Assembly: GCF_018829635.1 (NCBI RefSeq)
Contig: NZ_JAHKKG010000005.1
Location: 434,001 to 498,000 of the forward strand
DNA from: Paractinoplanes bogorensis
Lineage (GTDB): Bacteria; Actinomycetota; Actinomycetes; Mycobacteriales; Micromonosporaceae
Reading direction: 5' to 3'
Length of the DNA: 64,000 bases
Position numbers and translations under genes: made by a program. Positions 1-8,308 of the stretch are shown here, piece after piece. A model generated the notes under the pieces. It was given only the letters and a program-made list of their open reading frames with translations. It did not search any database and was not told the origin of the DNA. Position 1 is the stretch's first letter. Each line of letters begins with the position of its first letter.

Positions 1-274
1 GAAAATCGCCGGTGCGCACGGTCAGACCGGGGGCGCCGGGCAGGGCGGCGGCCAGGCCGGGGTCGATCTCGTACGCGACCACACGCGCCCGCCGTCGCAG
101 CAGCTCGGTGGTGAGGCGGCCGCGGCCCGCACCGACCTCGTAGACGAGATCGCCCGGTTCGATGCGGGCGGCGTCCATGACATCGTGGACGGCGGTGGGG
201 TCGATGAGCAGGTTCTGTCCGAGAATCCGCCGGGCGCGGGAATGCTCGCGCCGGCGGTAGGAGGATGACGACAA
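1..274 (-). CDS. Erm/KsgA-type rRNA adenine N6-methyltransferase, N-terminal part
   Basis: This is the N-terminal part of an S-adenosylmethionine-dependent rRNA adenine methyltransferase; the rest lies left of base 1. The frame reads ...RRILGQNLLIDPTAV..., the (F/L)GQNFL-type start of Erm and KsgA proteins. It continues to the SAM-binding motif I (YEVGAGRGRLT) and the following acidic strand (VVAYEID). The Erm branch, which methylates 23S rRNA A2058 and gives macrolide-lincosamide-streptogramin resistance, is favoured over housekeeping KsgA because of the RRREHSRARR basic leader, but this cannot be settled from 90 residues. The start is uncertain: no ATG is in frame, TTG at 274 is used here, and TTG at 328 is possible. 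The catalytic NxPY-type motif is outside the window. Confidence 0.82.
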   Translation of the reverse strand, partial: MSSSSYRRREHSRARRILGQNLLIDPTAVHDVMDAARIEPGDLVYEVGAGRGRLTTELLRRRARVVAYEIDPGLAAALPGAPGLTVRTGDF

Positions 275-592
275 AGCCGGGAGTCCCGTCTGAACGCGGG
301 CAGCATCGAGCCACCCGCTGACGATCAAGGGCGCAGCGGGCCCCGGCGGTGATGTGGGCGCGTTCCAGGGCGATGACCCGGAACGACCCTGACGAGTGCG
401 GCCTAGACGGCGGCGCGGGCCGGGGCGGAGTGCCCGGCGCGCAGGCGAACGGCGTACTCGGATCCTCGCGAGGCCAAGGCCCCGGCGAGGAGAGCGTGCG
501 TCGTGATCATGCGCGCGACGCTAGTCGGTCATTCTCGCGACGGCATCCGAATTACCGGACTGCGTCAGCCGATCATCCTCATCTGCGCACCG
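275..592. other. Stretch without a supported gene
   Basis: Between the methyltransferase and the next plausible small gene no reading frame has convincing codon usage. The frames that stay open are rich in Arg, Pro and Ser, as expected for out-of-phase GC-rich DNA. A leader peptide or attenuator upstream of an Erm gene would sit here, on the minus strand from about 275 to 400, but I see no clear regulatory hairpin. Confidence 0.5.
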
Positions 593-784
593 ATGAACCG
601 AGCCACCCTTCCCGGCCGGTCGGCGCCCGTCGCAGAGTTATTCCATGGACGCCGTCACTGGCACACCCGGCCCGCCGGTCAAGCCCGCGACCCCTGGCCG
701 TACATCCTGGTCGGCATCGGAGTCGTGCTCGGCCTGGCCGCCCTGATCTTCGAGGGCATCATCGGACCCGCATCCGCCGTGTAA
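593..784 (+). CDS. Possible small single-helix membrane protein
   Basis: The last 30 residues form a clean transmembrane helix (PYILVGIGVVLGLAALIFEG) followed by a short polar tail, which is unlikely by chance. The N-terminal half looks much less protein-like. An ATG at 645 in another frame would give MDAVTGTPGPPVKP, a plausible N-terminus that joins the helix only if one frameshift lies near 690. Either the start is the ATG at 593 or the gene is slightly damaged. Just after the stop, 787-799 forms a CGGAC-TAG-GTCCG hairpin. Function unknown. Confidence 0.4.
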   Translation: MNRATLPGRSAPVAELFHGRRHWHTRPAGQARDPWPYILVGIGVVLGLAALIFEGIIGPASAV

Positions 785-915
785 CACGGACTAGGTCCGC
801 CGATCATTCAATCGCGCGCGGCGATCATCCGGTTACTTGCCCACGCGGTCGCGTACTGCCGGCCGTGTGCCTCAGCCTGTGATCCGACAGCGACGCCGTC
901 AGCGAGGAAACGCCG

Positions 916-1422
916 ATGAGCTACCAGCGGTACATACCCGCCGATCACAATCCGCCCCCGCCGCACCGGCGGAACATCGTGCCCTTGGTAGTGGTCAGCG
1001 TGCTGGTGCTCTTCGCCGTGGTGGCCGGCCTCGGCTGGATGTGGGCGTCGTCCAACCGCGGCACGCCGATGGCCGACACGAAGCCGACTACAGCTGTGGC
1101 CGAGCCCGGTGTCGCCCAGGGCGGCGATGCCGCGCCGGAGCTGTCCAGTATCAAGCTCACGCCGAAAGTGATCGACCGCGAGTGCTTCGGGGACGCGGGC
1201 TGCAACGTGACGCTGCGAGTCGACATGGAACTCACTGCCGGGGTCCCGGCGCCGTCGACGACCTGGCTGGTGGTGTACGAGATCCACGGTATCGAGGACG
1301 GGCCGCAGATCGGGAGCTTGGAGCTGACCGGGTCGAGTTACACCGGGGATGAGGAGTCGGTGTCGACCACCTCGTCGAAGGCGAAGGTCACGGTGAGGGC
1401 GGTCAGCGTCGAGAGGGCGTAG
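916..1422 (+). CDS. Membrane-anchored extracytoplasmic protein, unknown function
   Basis: A 168-residue protein. A proline-rich cytoplasmic start (MSYQRYIPADHNPPPPHRR) precedes one transmembrane helix at about residues 21-43, and the rest should be outside the cell. The exported part has two cysteines close together (REC and AGC, near residues 94-99), possibly a disulfide, and beta-strand-like Thr/Val-rich sequence to the end. Such N-in single-pass proteins with an immunoglobulin-like outer domain are common in actinomycetes. A GAGGAAA ribosome binding site sits 6 bases before the ATG. The product is not recognised beyond that. Confidence 0.8.
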   Translation: MSYQRYIPADHNPPPPHRRNIVPLVVVSVLVLFAVVAGLGWMWASSNRGTPMADTKPTTAVAEPGVAQGGDAAPELSSIKLTPKVIDRECFGDAGCNVTLRVDMELTAGVPAPSTTWLVVYEIHGIEDGPQIGSLELTGSSYTGDEESVSTTSSKAKVTVRAVSVERA

Positions 1423-1527
1423 CCCGGGTGCCCGTCGTCGATCTGTGAGCGGCGACCGCAGGGCCGGGCCGAAATACCGGACGGTTTGCCGACAAGTCGA
1501 TGGTGGAGCGGGGGTGCAGGCGCGAGC

Positions 1528-2430
1528 ATGTCTCGCATGACGACCACGGGGTTTGATCGTGAGCTCGCGCGGGGGAGCGCCGAGCTGCTGCGGACCAAGC
1601 GTGTCGAGTTGTCCGCGCTCGAGATTCCGGCCGGCCGCGGGTGGCATCCGCTGCGCGAGAAGGTGGGCGAGGTGCTCGGCGAGCACCCGTCCGGCATCGG
1701 TGGCGTCATCGCCAAGCTGGTCACGATCCAGGGCATCCTCGACGAGCTGCCGCCGGGGCCGTCCACGAACCGGGTGGCGGCGTTCAACTCGCTCTACCTG
1801 AAGATCACCCGGCGGGTCGACCACGCCATCCGGACCGGGGTCAACGAGCCCGACTTTCTCGAGCTGCTCGACGTCGAGTTCGCGAAGCGCTACTTCGACG
1901 CGCTCAACCGCTGGAACGACGACGACGAGGAGACGCCCGACGTCTGGGAGGTGCTGTTCAAGCGGGCCGGCGACACCCGGATGAGCCGGCTGACCGCGGC
2001 CATGCTCGGCGTCAACGCGCACATCAACCACGACCTGGCGCTGGCCTTGATCGGCACCTGGAACGAGACCGGGGCGCCGCTCGACGACGGCATCCACCCC
2101 GACTACCTGCTGGTCAACGAGATCTTCTTCGAGGAGATCCCGCCGCTGCGCCGGGGCTTCTCGACGAAGTGGCAGCTGGAGCTGGACGAGTTCGTCGGCC
2201 CGCTCGACGACTGGAGTCAGCGTGTGCTGGTCACCGTGACCCGGGCCCGGGCCTGGGACCAGGCGCGCGACCTGTGGCTGCTGCGCAACGACGCCGACGA
2301 CTTCGAACAGGCCCGCCACAGCATGGACCGCGCCGCCTCGCTGGTGGCCGAGTGGGCCATCGTCGGCGACCGCCTGATCACCGACGCGGGCGACAGCTGG
2401 CGTAAGTTCCGCCAGCTTTTCGCGGCTTAA
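1528..2430 (+). CDS. DUF5995 family protein
   Basis: A 300-residue, almost wholly alpha-helical soluble protein. It carries the signature of the DUF5995 family: a helix with MLGVNAHINHDLALAL, in which NAHINHD supplies histidine, asparagine and aspartate residues that could bind a metal, followed by a DYLLVNEIFFE stretch. Family members are widespread in Actinobacteria and their role is not known. The start is placed at the ATG giving MSRMTTTGFD. An ATG 42 bases upstream adds a low-complexity leader. The stop overlaps the stop of the convergent membrane-protein gene by 4 bp (TTAA). Confidence 0.85.
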   Translation: MSRMTTTGFDRELARGSAELLRTKRVELSALEIPAGRGWHPLREKVGEVLGEHPSGIGGVIAKLVTIQGILDELPPGPSTNRVAAFNSLYLKITRRVDHAIRTGVNEPDFLELLDVEFAKRYFDALNRWNDDDEETPDVWEVLFKRAGDTRMSRLTAAMLGVNAHINHDLALALIGTWNETGAPLDDGIHPDYLLVNEIFFEEIPPLRRGFSTKWQLELDEFVGPLDDWSQRVLVTVTRARAWDQARDLWLLRNDADDFEQARHSMDRAASLVAEWAIVGDRLITDAGDSWRKFRQLFAA

Positions 2431-3062
2431 ACCCGGTTTGCCGTACGCGTGTTGATCAGCGAAGCCACGTAGGCGGCGTCGGACTGGGGGGCCAGGAAAC
2501 GTGGCCCGATGCCGCGCCGGATCACCCGTGCCGGGTCGGTGACGTTGAAGTAGACGCGGTTCTGCCGCCCGGGCCGCGCCCCGGTCACGGCGTCCCACGG
2601 CACGAACTGGGAGCCGAGCGGGTTCCGCTGCAGGATGCCCTCGGGGGTCAGCCGGACGCCGAACGGGCCGAGGGCCAGGTACCACCAGTACGCGAGCAGG
2701 GCCACCCACAGGAACTGGGTCGCCTGCCCGGGCCACCACTCGCCGCGGAACAGGTCGCCCACCCCGTCGGCGATCAGGTTGGCGCCCAGAACGGTGTATC
2801 CGCCCGCGAACAGCACCATGCCCGGATTGGGAACCGACATCAGGTCGGGTGAACCGGGTTTCTGCAGCATGGTCGCGGGACGGTAGTTCAGCATGGCGGC
2901 TATCCCGAGAAAGATCGGTCCCATGCTGAACACGATGCCGAGGAGGAAGAACGGGCCGTCGATCACGCGGGTCTCGAGCCCGGTCGCCAGGACTACGGCG
3001 ACCACCAGGAACCCGACGAGTATCTGGACTCGCCATCTCGCAACCGCGGCGTAGATCGACAC
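2427..3062 (-). CDS. Integral membrane protein, unknown function
   Basis: A 211-residue protein with four predicted membrane segments: VQILVGFLVVAVVLATGL, FFLLGIVFSMGPIFLGIAAML, MVLFAGGYTVLGANLIA, and FLWVALLAYWWYLAL. A soluble C-terminal domain of about 70 residues (EGILQRNPLGSQFVPWDAV...) looks like the PH-like tail found on many small actinobacterial membrane proteins. The GTG at 3062 is chosen because it starts VSIYAAVARW just before the first helix and lies 14 bp after the upstream gene. Longer starts would overlap that gene. Probably co-transcribed with the YjbR-like gene. Confidence 0.82.
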   Translation of the reverse strand: MSIYAAVARWRVQILVGFLVVAVVLATGLETRVIDGPFFLLGIVFSMGPIFLGIAAMLNYRPATMLQKPGSPDLMSVPNPGMVLFAGGYTVLGANLIADGVGDLFRGEWWPGQATQFLWVALLAYWWYLALGPFGVRLTPEGILQRNPLGSQFVPWDAVTGARPGRQNRVYFNVTDPARVIRRGIGPRFLAPQSDAAYVASLINTRTANRV

Positions 3063-3076
3063 GCCCGGGATAGTAG

Positions 3077-3505
3077 TCAGTCCGCGCTCGTGGCGCGCCA
3101 CGCGGCGGCGGCCCGCTTCGGTGCCCGGGCCAGCCACGCGTCCTGCACGATCTCGGCCAGCTCGGACCGGCTGAGCCGCCCGATGTCGCGGGCGAGCAGC
3201 AGCACGGCCCGGTAACCGTTCCAGTGCGGTGTGGTGAAGAACGGCGTGCTCTCGTCCTGGACGAGGGCCTGCTTGTCCGCCTCCGACTCGACGTGGAAGG
3301 CGATCACGTCGGTGTACGGTTCGCCGGTCTCCGGGTCGGCCGCGTCCTTGCGGGGGCCCCGGAAGAAGACGAACGTCTTGCCCTTGACCGCGAACCCGGG
3401 CCGCACGTCGTCCCCGCCCACGACGACGTCGGGCATCGCGGTGGCCAGTTCGCGTACGTCCGCAACTGTCGCCGGCCGGTCGTTCTCGCCGGTATCCGTT
3501 CCCAT
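3077..3505 (-). CDS. MmcQ/YjbR family protein
   Basis: A 142-residue protein of the MmcQ/YjbR fold, a small DNA-binding-like alpha/beta protein of unknown biochemical role. The family pattern is visible: an early VRELATAMPDV helix, the GKTFVFFRGPRKD strand pair, the FFTTPHWNGYRAVLL segment (the most conserved part of the family), and a C-terminal helix ending in the LVQDAWL-like IVQDAWLARAPKR. It is the first gene of a likely two-gene operon with the membrane protein that follows. Confidence 0.88.
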   Translation of the reverse strand: MGTDTGENDRPATVADVRELATAMPDVVVGGDDVRPGFAVKGKTFVFFRGPRKDAADPETGEPYTDVIAFHVESEADKQALVQDESTPFFTTPHWNGYRAVLLLARDIGRLSRSELAEIVQDAWLARAPKRAAAAWRATSAD

Positions 3506-3527
3506 GCCGCCATTGTGCCGCGCGCGG

Positions 3528-4313
3528 TCAGGCCACCTTGATCGAACCGGCGTCGACCGGCCAGTTCGCGCCGATCGCGCTCGGCATGGTCGGCGAGGCG
3601 AGCAGCAGCACAGCCCGGGCGATCTCGGCCGGATCGATCAGCGTGTCGGTGAGCATGCCGCTCTGCTTGGGCATGGCGGCCAGCAACGTCGCGTGGTCGA
3701 CCCCCATCGCTGCCGACACCTGCGCGCCGTAGCTGCCGGGACCCTCCAGCAGGCTGGTGCGGGTGGCCGACGGCGAGACCGTGTTGACCCGGACGCCGTG
3801 CGCGGCCGCCTTCTCGGCCAGCCCGCGGGAGAACGCGTTGAGCGCGGCCTTGGCCACCGCGTACGGGAGCGGGGAAACCGGACGGCGGGCGCTGTCCGAA
3901 CTGATGTTGACGACGGCGCCGCGCGCCTCGATCAGGGCGGGAAGCGCGGCGCGGGTGGTGCGGACGGCGGCATCGAGGTTCAGGGCGAAGACGGCCGTCC
4001 AGTCGTCGTCGGTGCCGTCCAGCGGGTCGCCGAACGACTCCTCGCTCGCCACGCCGCCGCCGGCGTTGTTGACCAGGATGTCGAGGTGGGAGTCGATCGC
4101 GAGGGCGGCCTCGACCATGCGGCGCGGGCCGTCGGGGGACGACAGATCGGCCGGTACGAACGGGACGCCGGTCGCTTCGAGCTCGGGTGTGGTGCGCCGG
4201 GACGTGGCGGTGACGGTGGCGCCCTCGTCGAGGAAGGCCCGCACGATCGCCAGGCCGATGCCGCGGCTCGCGCCGGTGACGAGGACGCGCTTACCGGTGA
4301 GTTTGAGATCCAT
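3528..4313 (-). CDS. SDR family NAD(P)-dependent oxidoreductase
   Basis: A 261-residue classical short-chain dehydrogenase/reductase. The cofactor motif TGASRGIG is at residues 14-21, NNAG follows near residue 85, the catalytic serine is in NISSDSA, and the active-site pair is YAVAK. Length and spacing are normal. The substrate is unknown. The gene is divergent from a TetR regulator 82 bp away, the usual arrangement in which the repressor controls the enzyme. A perfect palindrome overlaps the SDR start codon. Confidence 0.93.
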   Translation of the reverse strand: MDLKLTGKRVLVTGASRGIGLAIVRAFLDEGATVTATSRRTTPELEATGVPFVPADLSSPDGPRRMVEAALAIDSHLDILVNNAGGGVASEESFGDPLDGTDDDWTAVFALNLDAAVRTTRAALPALIEARGAVVNISSDSARRPVSPLPYAVAKAALNAFSRGLAEKAAAHGVRVNTVSPSATRTSLLEGPGSYGAQVSAAMGVDHATLLAAMPKQSGMLTDTLIDPAEIARAVLLLASPTMPSAIGANWPVDAGSIKVA

Positions 4314-4325
4314 GCATCAAATGCA
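4313..4325. promoter_or_regulatory. Palindrome in SDR/TetR divergent promoter
   Basis: TGCAT-CAA-ATGCA is a perfect 5+3+5 inverted repeat touching the SDR start codon, within the 82-bp region between two divergent genes. A TetR dimer bound here would block SDR translation or transcription start. Shared control is inferred from position only. Confidence 0.4.
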
Positions 4326-4395
4326 CCACACCAACCTCCGTACGGTCAATAACTGTGTCATCCCTGTCCCATTTAGCGACCGATATGATGGCCGA

Positions 4396-5004
4396 GTGAG
4401 CACCGAAAGCAGACCACGGCGGATCCGGGCCGACGCCGAGCGCAGCACCGCCCGAATCCTCGAGGCCGCCCTCGTCGTGCTGGCCGCTGACCCGGCCGCG
4501 CCGATGGAGCGCATCGCCGACGCGGCCGGGTTGGCGCGGGCCACCGTGCACCGGCGTTTCCCCACGCGGCGGGCGCTGCTCGAGGCGCTGGCGGCCCAGC
4601 TCAACGACCGCTATCTGCTCGGGTTGAAGCAGGCCCGGGTCGAGACGGCGCCGCCCGTGGTCGCCCTCTACCGGCTGGCCGAGACGGTCTTCGAGCTCAA
4701 GATCAGTCACCGGTTCGCGATCGAGCAGTCGTCCGACCGGGAGCGGGCCCGGCCGCTGCTCACGGCCGAGGTCGTCGCCGGTCTCGACCTGCTGTTCACG
4801 CGCCTGCACGCGGAGGGGGCGATCACGGCCGCCGGGCCGGCCTGGTGCCGGCAGGTGTTCCTGGCCCTGCTGCAGGAGGTCGACCAGTTGCCCGCCGATG
4901 CGCCCGAACTGGGTGGCGCCGAGCCGGACGCCGTCCTCGGCGCCCGGGTCGAGCTGCTGGTCGCCTCAGTGCTCGGCGCCCTGGGTGGCCGTCCGGCGAG
5001 CTAA
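4396..5004 (+). CDS. TetR family transcriptional regulator
   Basis: A 202-residue TetR-type repressor. The HTH occupies about residues 17-62 (ILEAALVVLA..., MERIADAAGLARATVHRRFPTRRALLEAL), a canonical TetR helix-turn-helix. The rest is the helical ligand-binding and dimer domain. The GTG at 4396 starts VSTESRPRRIRAD, the normal basic leader; the longer open frame upstream runs antisense to the SDR gene and is not used. It is likely the local regulator of the divergent SDR. Its stop overlaps the convergent DUF2332 gene by 4 bp (CTAA). Confidence 0.92.
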   Translation: MSTESRPRRIRADAERSTARILEAALVVLAADPAAPMERIADAAGLARATVHRRFPTRRALLEALAAQLNDRYLLGLKQARVETAPPVVALYRLAETVFELKISHRFAIEQSSDRERARPLLTAEVVAGLDLLFTRLHAEGAITAAGPAWCRQVFLALLQEVDQLPADAPELGGAEPDAVLGARVELLVASVLGALGGRPAS

Positions 5005-5936
5005 GCGCCGCCGAACCAGGACATGCGGCGGCCGTGGCCCTCGGTCCAGGCCAGCGGCTCGCCGTCGAGGCACAGGACGTTCTTGTGCAAGCCGTCGGTG
5101 GGCCGGTCGGGGTGTCCCATGGTCTCCGGGTCCTCGACGGCGACCCAATGGCCGGGCAGGGTGCCGACCAGGGCCTTGAACGTCTCCCGCCGATCGGCCG
5201 GCACCTGGTACAGCACCGAGCTGTGGAAGACGACCAGGGTGGCCTCGGGGGGCGCCGACGCGGCCAGGACGGGCAGGTCGTCGACCAGGTCGCCGCGGAT
5301 CAGGTGCGGCGGGTCGGCGGCGGCGATCTCCCCGGCCGCCCGCAGCCGCTGCCGGCGGTCGTCGTGCTCGGGCCAGATCAGCGCCTCGAGCCAGGCGCGG
5401 TCGGCCGGCGCGGTGATGTCGAGCGGGTTCAGGTCGAGGCCCGCCCGCCACACCACCTCGGGGAGCTTGCCGGGCGGCGTCCGGCCGGTCAGCTCGCAGG
5501 TGAGCACCGGGCCGGTCGAGCCGAGCCGCCCGGCGCCGTAGTCGTACGAGAAACGGTCGGGGAACAGGTTGAGCCCGGCCGACGCGCCGACCTCGAGCAG
5601 GGCCAGAGGCTGGGGGAGCGCGGCCAGCACCGGCAGCAGCAGCGCGCACCGGCCGATCTCGTTGGTCTGTGTCGCCCGGCGCAGGAGCTCGGGCTCGATG
5701 GCCGGCCAGTTGCCGAGCACGAACCGCCGGAAGTCCGGGTAGTCGCCGACCGGCCCGCCGAGCAGCCGCACCACGCCGAACAGCAGGTTGGTCTGCCGTT
5801 TGGCCGGGGGAACGGTGTCGATCAGCGTGAGCACCGCCTGGTCGGTCGCGACGCCCCGGGCCAGCCGCTCGTAGGTGGGGGAGGAGCCGCGCGCCTGGCG
5901 CTCGGCGAAGTCGAGGAACCACTCGGCCGTCGTCAC
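5001..5936 (-). CDS. DUF2332 family protein
   Basis: A 311-residue protein of the DUF2332 family, common in Actinobacteria. The family pattern includes FAERQARGSSPTYERLARGVA at the N-terminus and LLEVGASAGLNLFPDRFSYDYG in the middle. The latter resembles a SAM-methyltransferase motif I (EVGASAGLN), so the family may be methyltransferase-like. VVFHSSVLYQVP follows near the C-terminus. The biochemical activity is not established. The GTG at 5936 gives VTTAEWFLDF, the usual start of the family. Confidence 0.88.
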   Translation of the reverse strand: MTTAEWFLDFAERQARGSSPTYERLARGVATDQAVLTLIDTVPPAKRQTNLLFGVVRLLGGPVGDYPDFRRFVLGNWPAIEPELLRRATQTNEIGRCALLLPVLAALPQPLALLEVGASAGLNLFPDRFSYDYGAGRLGSTGPVLTCELTGRTPPGKLPEVVWRAGLDLNPLDITAPADRAWLEALIWPEHDDRRQRLRAAGEIAAADPPHLIRGDLVDDLPVLAASAPPEATLVVFHSSVLYQVPADRRETFKALVGTLPGHWVAVEDPETMGHPDRPTDGLHKNVLCLDGEPLAWTEGHGRRMSWFGGA

Positions 5937-6063
5937 TGCCGCATCGTACGCAATCCCGTCGCTCGCCCGGCCTAAAGATTCTCGACAGGCAAACTTGCTC
6001 ACTGGGAAGAATTGTTGGATGCTTGCGGCACCCATCGATCGTCGACGAACCGGGCAGGCCCAG

Positions 6064-6522
6064 ATGGAAGACGTCCTGGCGACGCAGCTCCTCGAGTTGT
6101 CCCAGCTCGTTCGCAAGGCGCGGCAGCAGTGGCTGCGGGAACGCCCGGACGTGCCGATCGGCACGATCGGCCTGCTCAAGCACATCGACGACATCGGGAC
6201 CGGCGACGACCGGTGCTGCCACGCCAAGGATCTGGCCGGCCGCTCCGGGCTCGACCCGTCCACGGTCAGCCGCGCCGTCGCCGCCGCGGTCGGACAGAGC
6301 CTGGTCGAACGCCGCGTCGACGACACCGACCGGCGGGCCGCCGCGCTCGCCCTCACCCCCGCGGGCCGGGAACTGATCGTCGCCGCCCACGCCTGGTTCG
6401 GCGACCTGCTCGAGCATGCCCTCGCCGACTGGGAACCGATGGAGGTGCGGCGCCTCAGTCTCGGGCTCGGCAGCTTCATCGGCGCGCTGTCCGGCGTACT
6501 GGAAAAGGAGAACGCGCGATGA
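6064..6522 (+). CDS. MarR family transcriptional regulator
   Basis: A 152-residue winged-helix regulator. The HTH and wing are clear: CCHAKDLAGRSGLDPSTVSRAVAAAVGQSLVERRVDDTDRRAAALALTPAG, with the DxDRRA wing typical of MarR. The ATG at 6064 is chosen; an ATG at 6019 behind a GGGAAG sequence would add 15 residues. The stop overlaps the MFS exporter start by ATGA, so the two are translationally coupled, and MarR probably controls its own exporter operon. A CTTGC/GCTTG-containing stretch at about 5990-6030 could hold its operator. Confidence 0.9.
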   Translation: MEDVLATQLLELSQLVRKARQQWLRERPDVPIGTIGLLKHIDDIGTGDDRCCHAKDLAGRSGLDPSTVSRAVAAAVGQSLVERRVDDTDRRAAALALTPAGRELIVAAHAWFGDLLEHALADWEPMEVRRLSLGLGSFIGALSGVLEKENAR

Positions 6523-8090
6523 GCGCACCCACCACCTCGACGGCGGTTCCCGCGGCCGAGGACATGAGCCACCGGCAGATCCTGGAGGCCCTCAGCGGCC
6601 TGCTGCTGGTGCTCTTCGTCGCGCTGCTGAGCAGCACCGTCGTCTCGACCGCGCTGCCGAAGATCATCGGATCCCTGAACGGCAGCCAGACCCAGTACAC
6701 CTGGGTGGTCACGGCGACCCTGCTCACCGCCACCGCCACCACACCGATCTGGGGCAAGCTGGCCGACCTGTTCAGCAAGAAGCTGCTCGTCCAGATCGCC
6801 ATCGTCGTCTTCGTGCTCGGCTCGGTGATCGCCGGCTTCAGCCAGACCGCCGGGCAACTGATCGCGGCCCGCGCGTTCCAGGGCATCGGCGTCGGCGGCC
6901 TGCAGGCCCTCGTCCAGGTGGTGATCGCCGCGATGATCCCGCCGCGCGAGCGGGGCCGATACAACGGCTACCTGGGCGGCGTGATGGCCCTGGCCACCGT
7001 GGGCGGCCCGCTGCTCGGCGGCCTGATCGTCGACACGTCGTGGCTCGGCTGGCGCTGGTGCTTCTTCGTCGGGGTGCCGTTCGCGGTCGTCGCGCTGATC
7101 CTGCTGCAGCTCACCCTGCACGTGCACACTGAACGCCGGTCCAACGTGAAGATCGACTACCTGGGCGCGGCACTGATCGCGGCCGGGGTGAGCGTGCTGC
7201 TGATCTGGGTGTCGTTCGTGGACGGCTCGTTCGCGTGGGCGTCGTGGCAGACGTACACGATGGTCGGCGGATCGCTCGTGCTGCTCGCCCTGGCCGTAGT
7301 CGTGGAGAAGCGCGCGGCCGAGCCGGTGGTGCCGCTCGAGATCGTACGGGAACGCACTACTGCTCTTTCGATTGTGGCCAGCCTGGCCGTGGGCATGGCG
7401 ATGTTCGGCGGCGCGGTCTTCCTGGGCCAGTACTTCCAGATCGGCCGCGGCTACAGCCCGACCGAGGCCGGCCTGCTGACCATCCCGCTGATGGCCGGGG
7501 TGCTGCTGTCCTCGATCATCGTCGGACGCATCATCACGAAGACCGGCCAGATCAAGCCGTACATCATCGGTGGTCTGGTCGTGCTGTTCGCCGGATTCGC
7601 CCTGCTCGGCACGATCGACCACCAGACGTCGCTGGTGTTCGTCGGTTTCGGCATGCTGCTGGTCGGCCTGGGCGTCGGCGCGAGCATGCAGAACCTGGTG
7701 CTGGCCGTCCAGAACACGGTCCCGCTGCGCAACATCGGCGCCGCCTCGTCGACGGTCGCGTTCTTCCGTTCGATGGGCGGCGCGATCGGCGTGTCGGTGC
7801 TGGGGGCGGTGCTGGCCCGCCGCGTCACCGACCAGATCACCCACGATCTGGCCGCGGCCGGGGTGCCCGCCTCGGGCGACGGCGGGGGCAGCAGCAGCCT
7901 CAACCTGGCCGCCCTGCCCGAGGCGGTGCAGCACATCGTGCGGGCGGCCTACGGCGACGCGACCGGGCACATCTTCCTGATCAGTGCCGCGATCGCGGTG
8001 CTGGGGCTGGTGGCCGCGATCTTCCTGCCCCGGTCCACGCTGCGCACCAGCCTCGACCTGCCCGAGAAGCCGGTCGAGACCGAGGCCTGA
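6519..8090 (+). CDS. MFS drug exporter, DHA2 (EmrB/QacA-like) family
   Basis: A 523-residue major facilitator with about 14 membrane helices, the DHA2 layout of proton-driven drug exporters. Motif C-like sequence (GGPLLGGLIVD) and the motif A-like loop WGKLADLFSKK are present. A glycine/serine-rich outer loop (SGDGGGSSS) precedes the last helix. It is coupled to the MarR gene by a 4-bp overlap, which suggests repression by that regulator and induction by an exported compound. The substrate cannot be predicted. Confidence 0.93.
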   Translation: MSAPTTSTAVPAAEDMSHRQILEALSGLLLVLFVALLSSTVVSTALPKIIGSLNGSQTQYTWVVTATLLTATATTPIWGKLADLFSKKLLVQIAIVVFVLGSVIAGFSQTAGQLIAARAFQGIGVGGLQALVQVVIAAMIPPRERGRYNGYLGGVMALATVGGPLLGGLIVDTSWLGWRWCFFVGVPFAVVALILLQLTLHVHTERRSNVKIDYLGAALIAAGVSVLLIWVSFVDGSFAWASWQTYTMVGGSLVLLALAVVVEKRAAEPVVPLEIVRERTTALSIVASLAVGMAMFGGAVFLGQYFQIGRGYSPTEAGLLTIPLMAGVLLSSIIVGRIITKTGQIKPYIIGGLVVLFAGFALLGTIDHQTSLVFVGFGMLLVGLGVGASMQNLVLAVQNTVPLRNIGAASSTVAFFRSMGGAIGVSVLGAVLARRVTDQITHDLAAAGVPASGDGGGSSSLNLAALPEAVQHIVRAAYGDATGHIFLISAAIAVLGLVAAIFLPRSTLRTSLDLPEKPVETEA

Positions 8091-8109
8091 CACTTCCTTC
8101 CCGTACGCG

Positions 8110-8285
8110 GTGCCGGCCCGCGCCCGTGCTCCTGATCCCGGAACGACGCCGTGCCGGCCCCGTTCGTGCAGCTGATGCGTGGGTGCGGCAGGACGTCGTG
8201 ACGGGCCCCGGCTCGTGCACCTGATCCGTTAGTGCGGCAGGACGCCGCCGTACCGGCCGCCGCTCGTGCTCCTGATCCCCAGGGG
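8110..8285. repeat. Imperfect tandem repeat between convergent genes
   Basis: Four degenerate units share the core CGTGC(T/A)(C/G)CTGAT(C/G)C at 8125, 8165, 8214 and 8264 (spacings 40, 49 and 50), each preceded by a GTGCCGGCCC-like block. The array fills the gap between the MFS and NmrA-like genes. No open frame of quality crosses it. Its role is unknown; it may act as a transcription-ending or buffer sequence. Confidence 0.65.
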
Positions 8286-8308
8286 CGCGGGTGGCGGCCG
8301 GACCCGTC

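Noticed and set aside
349..882. A 177-codon plus-strand frame near the left end
   Set aside because: Its translation is mostly Arg, Pro and Ser with no motif; the better candidate in this stretch is the helix-coding frame ending at 784.
5001..8093. A minus-strand open frame of about 1030 codons
   Set aside because: Only its last 311 codons (the DUF2332 gene) look like protein; the rest is antisense to the MarR and MFS genes and low-complexity.
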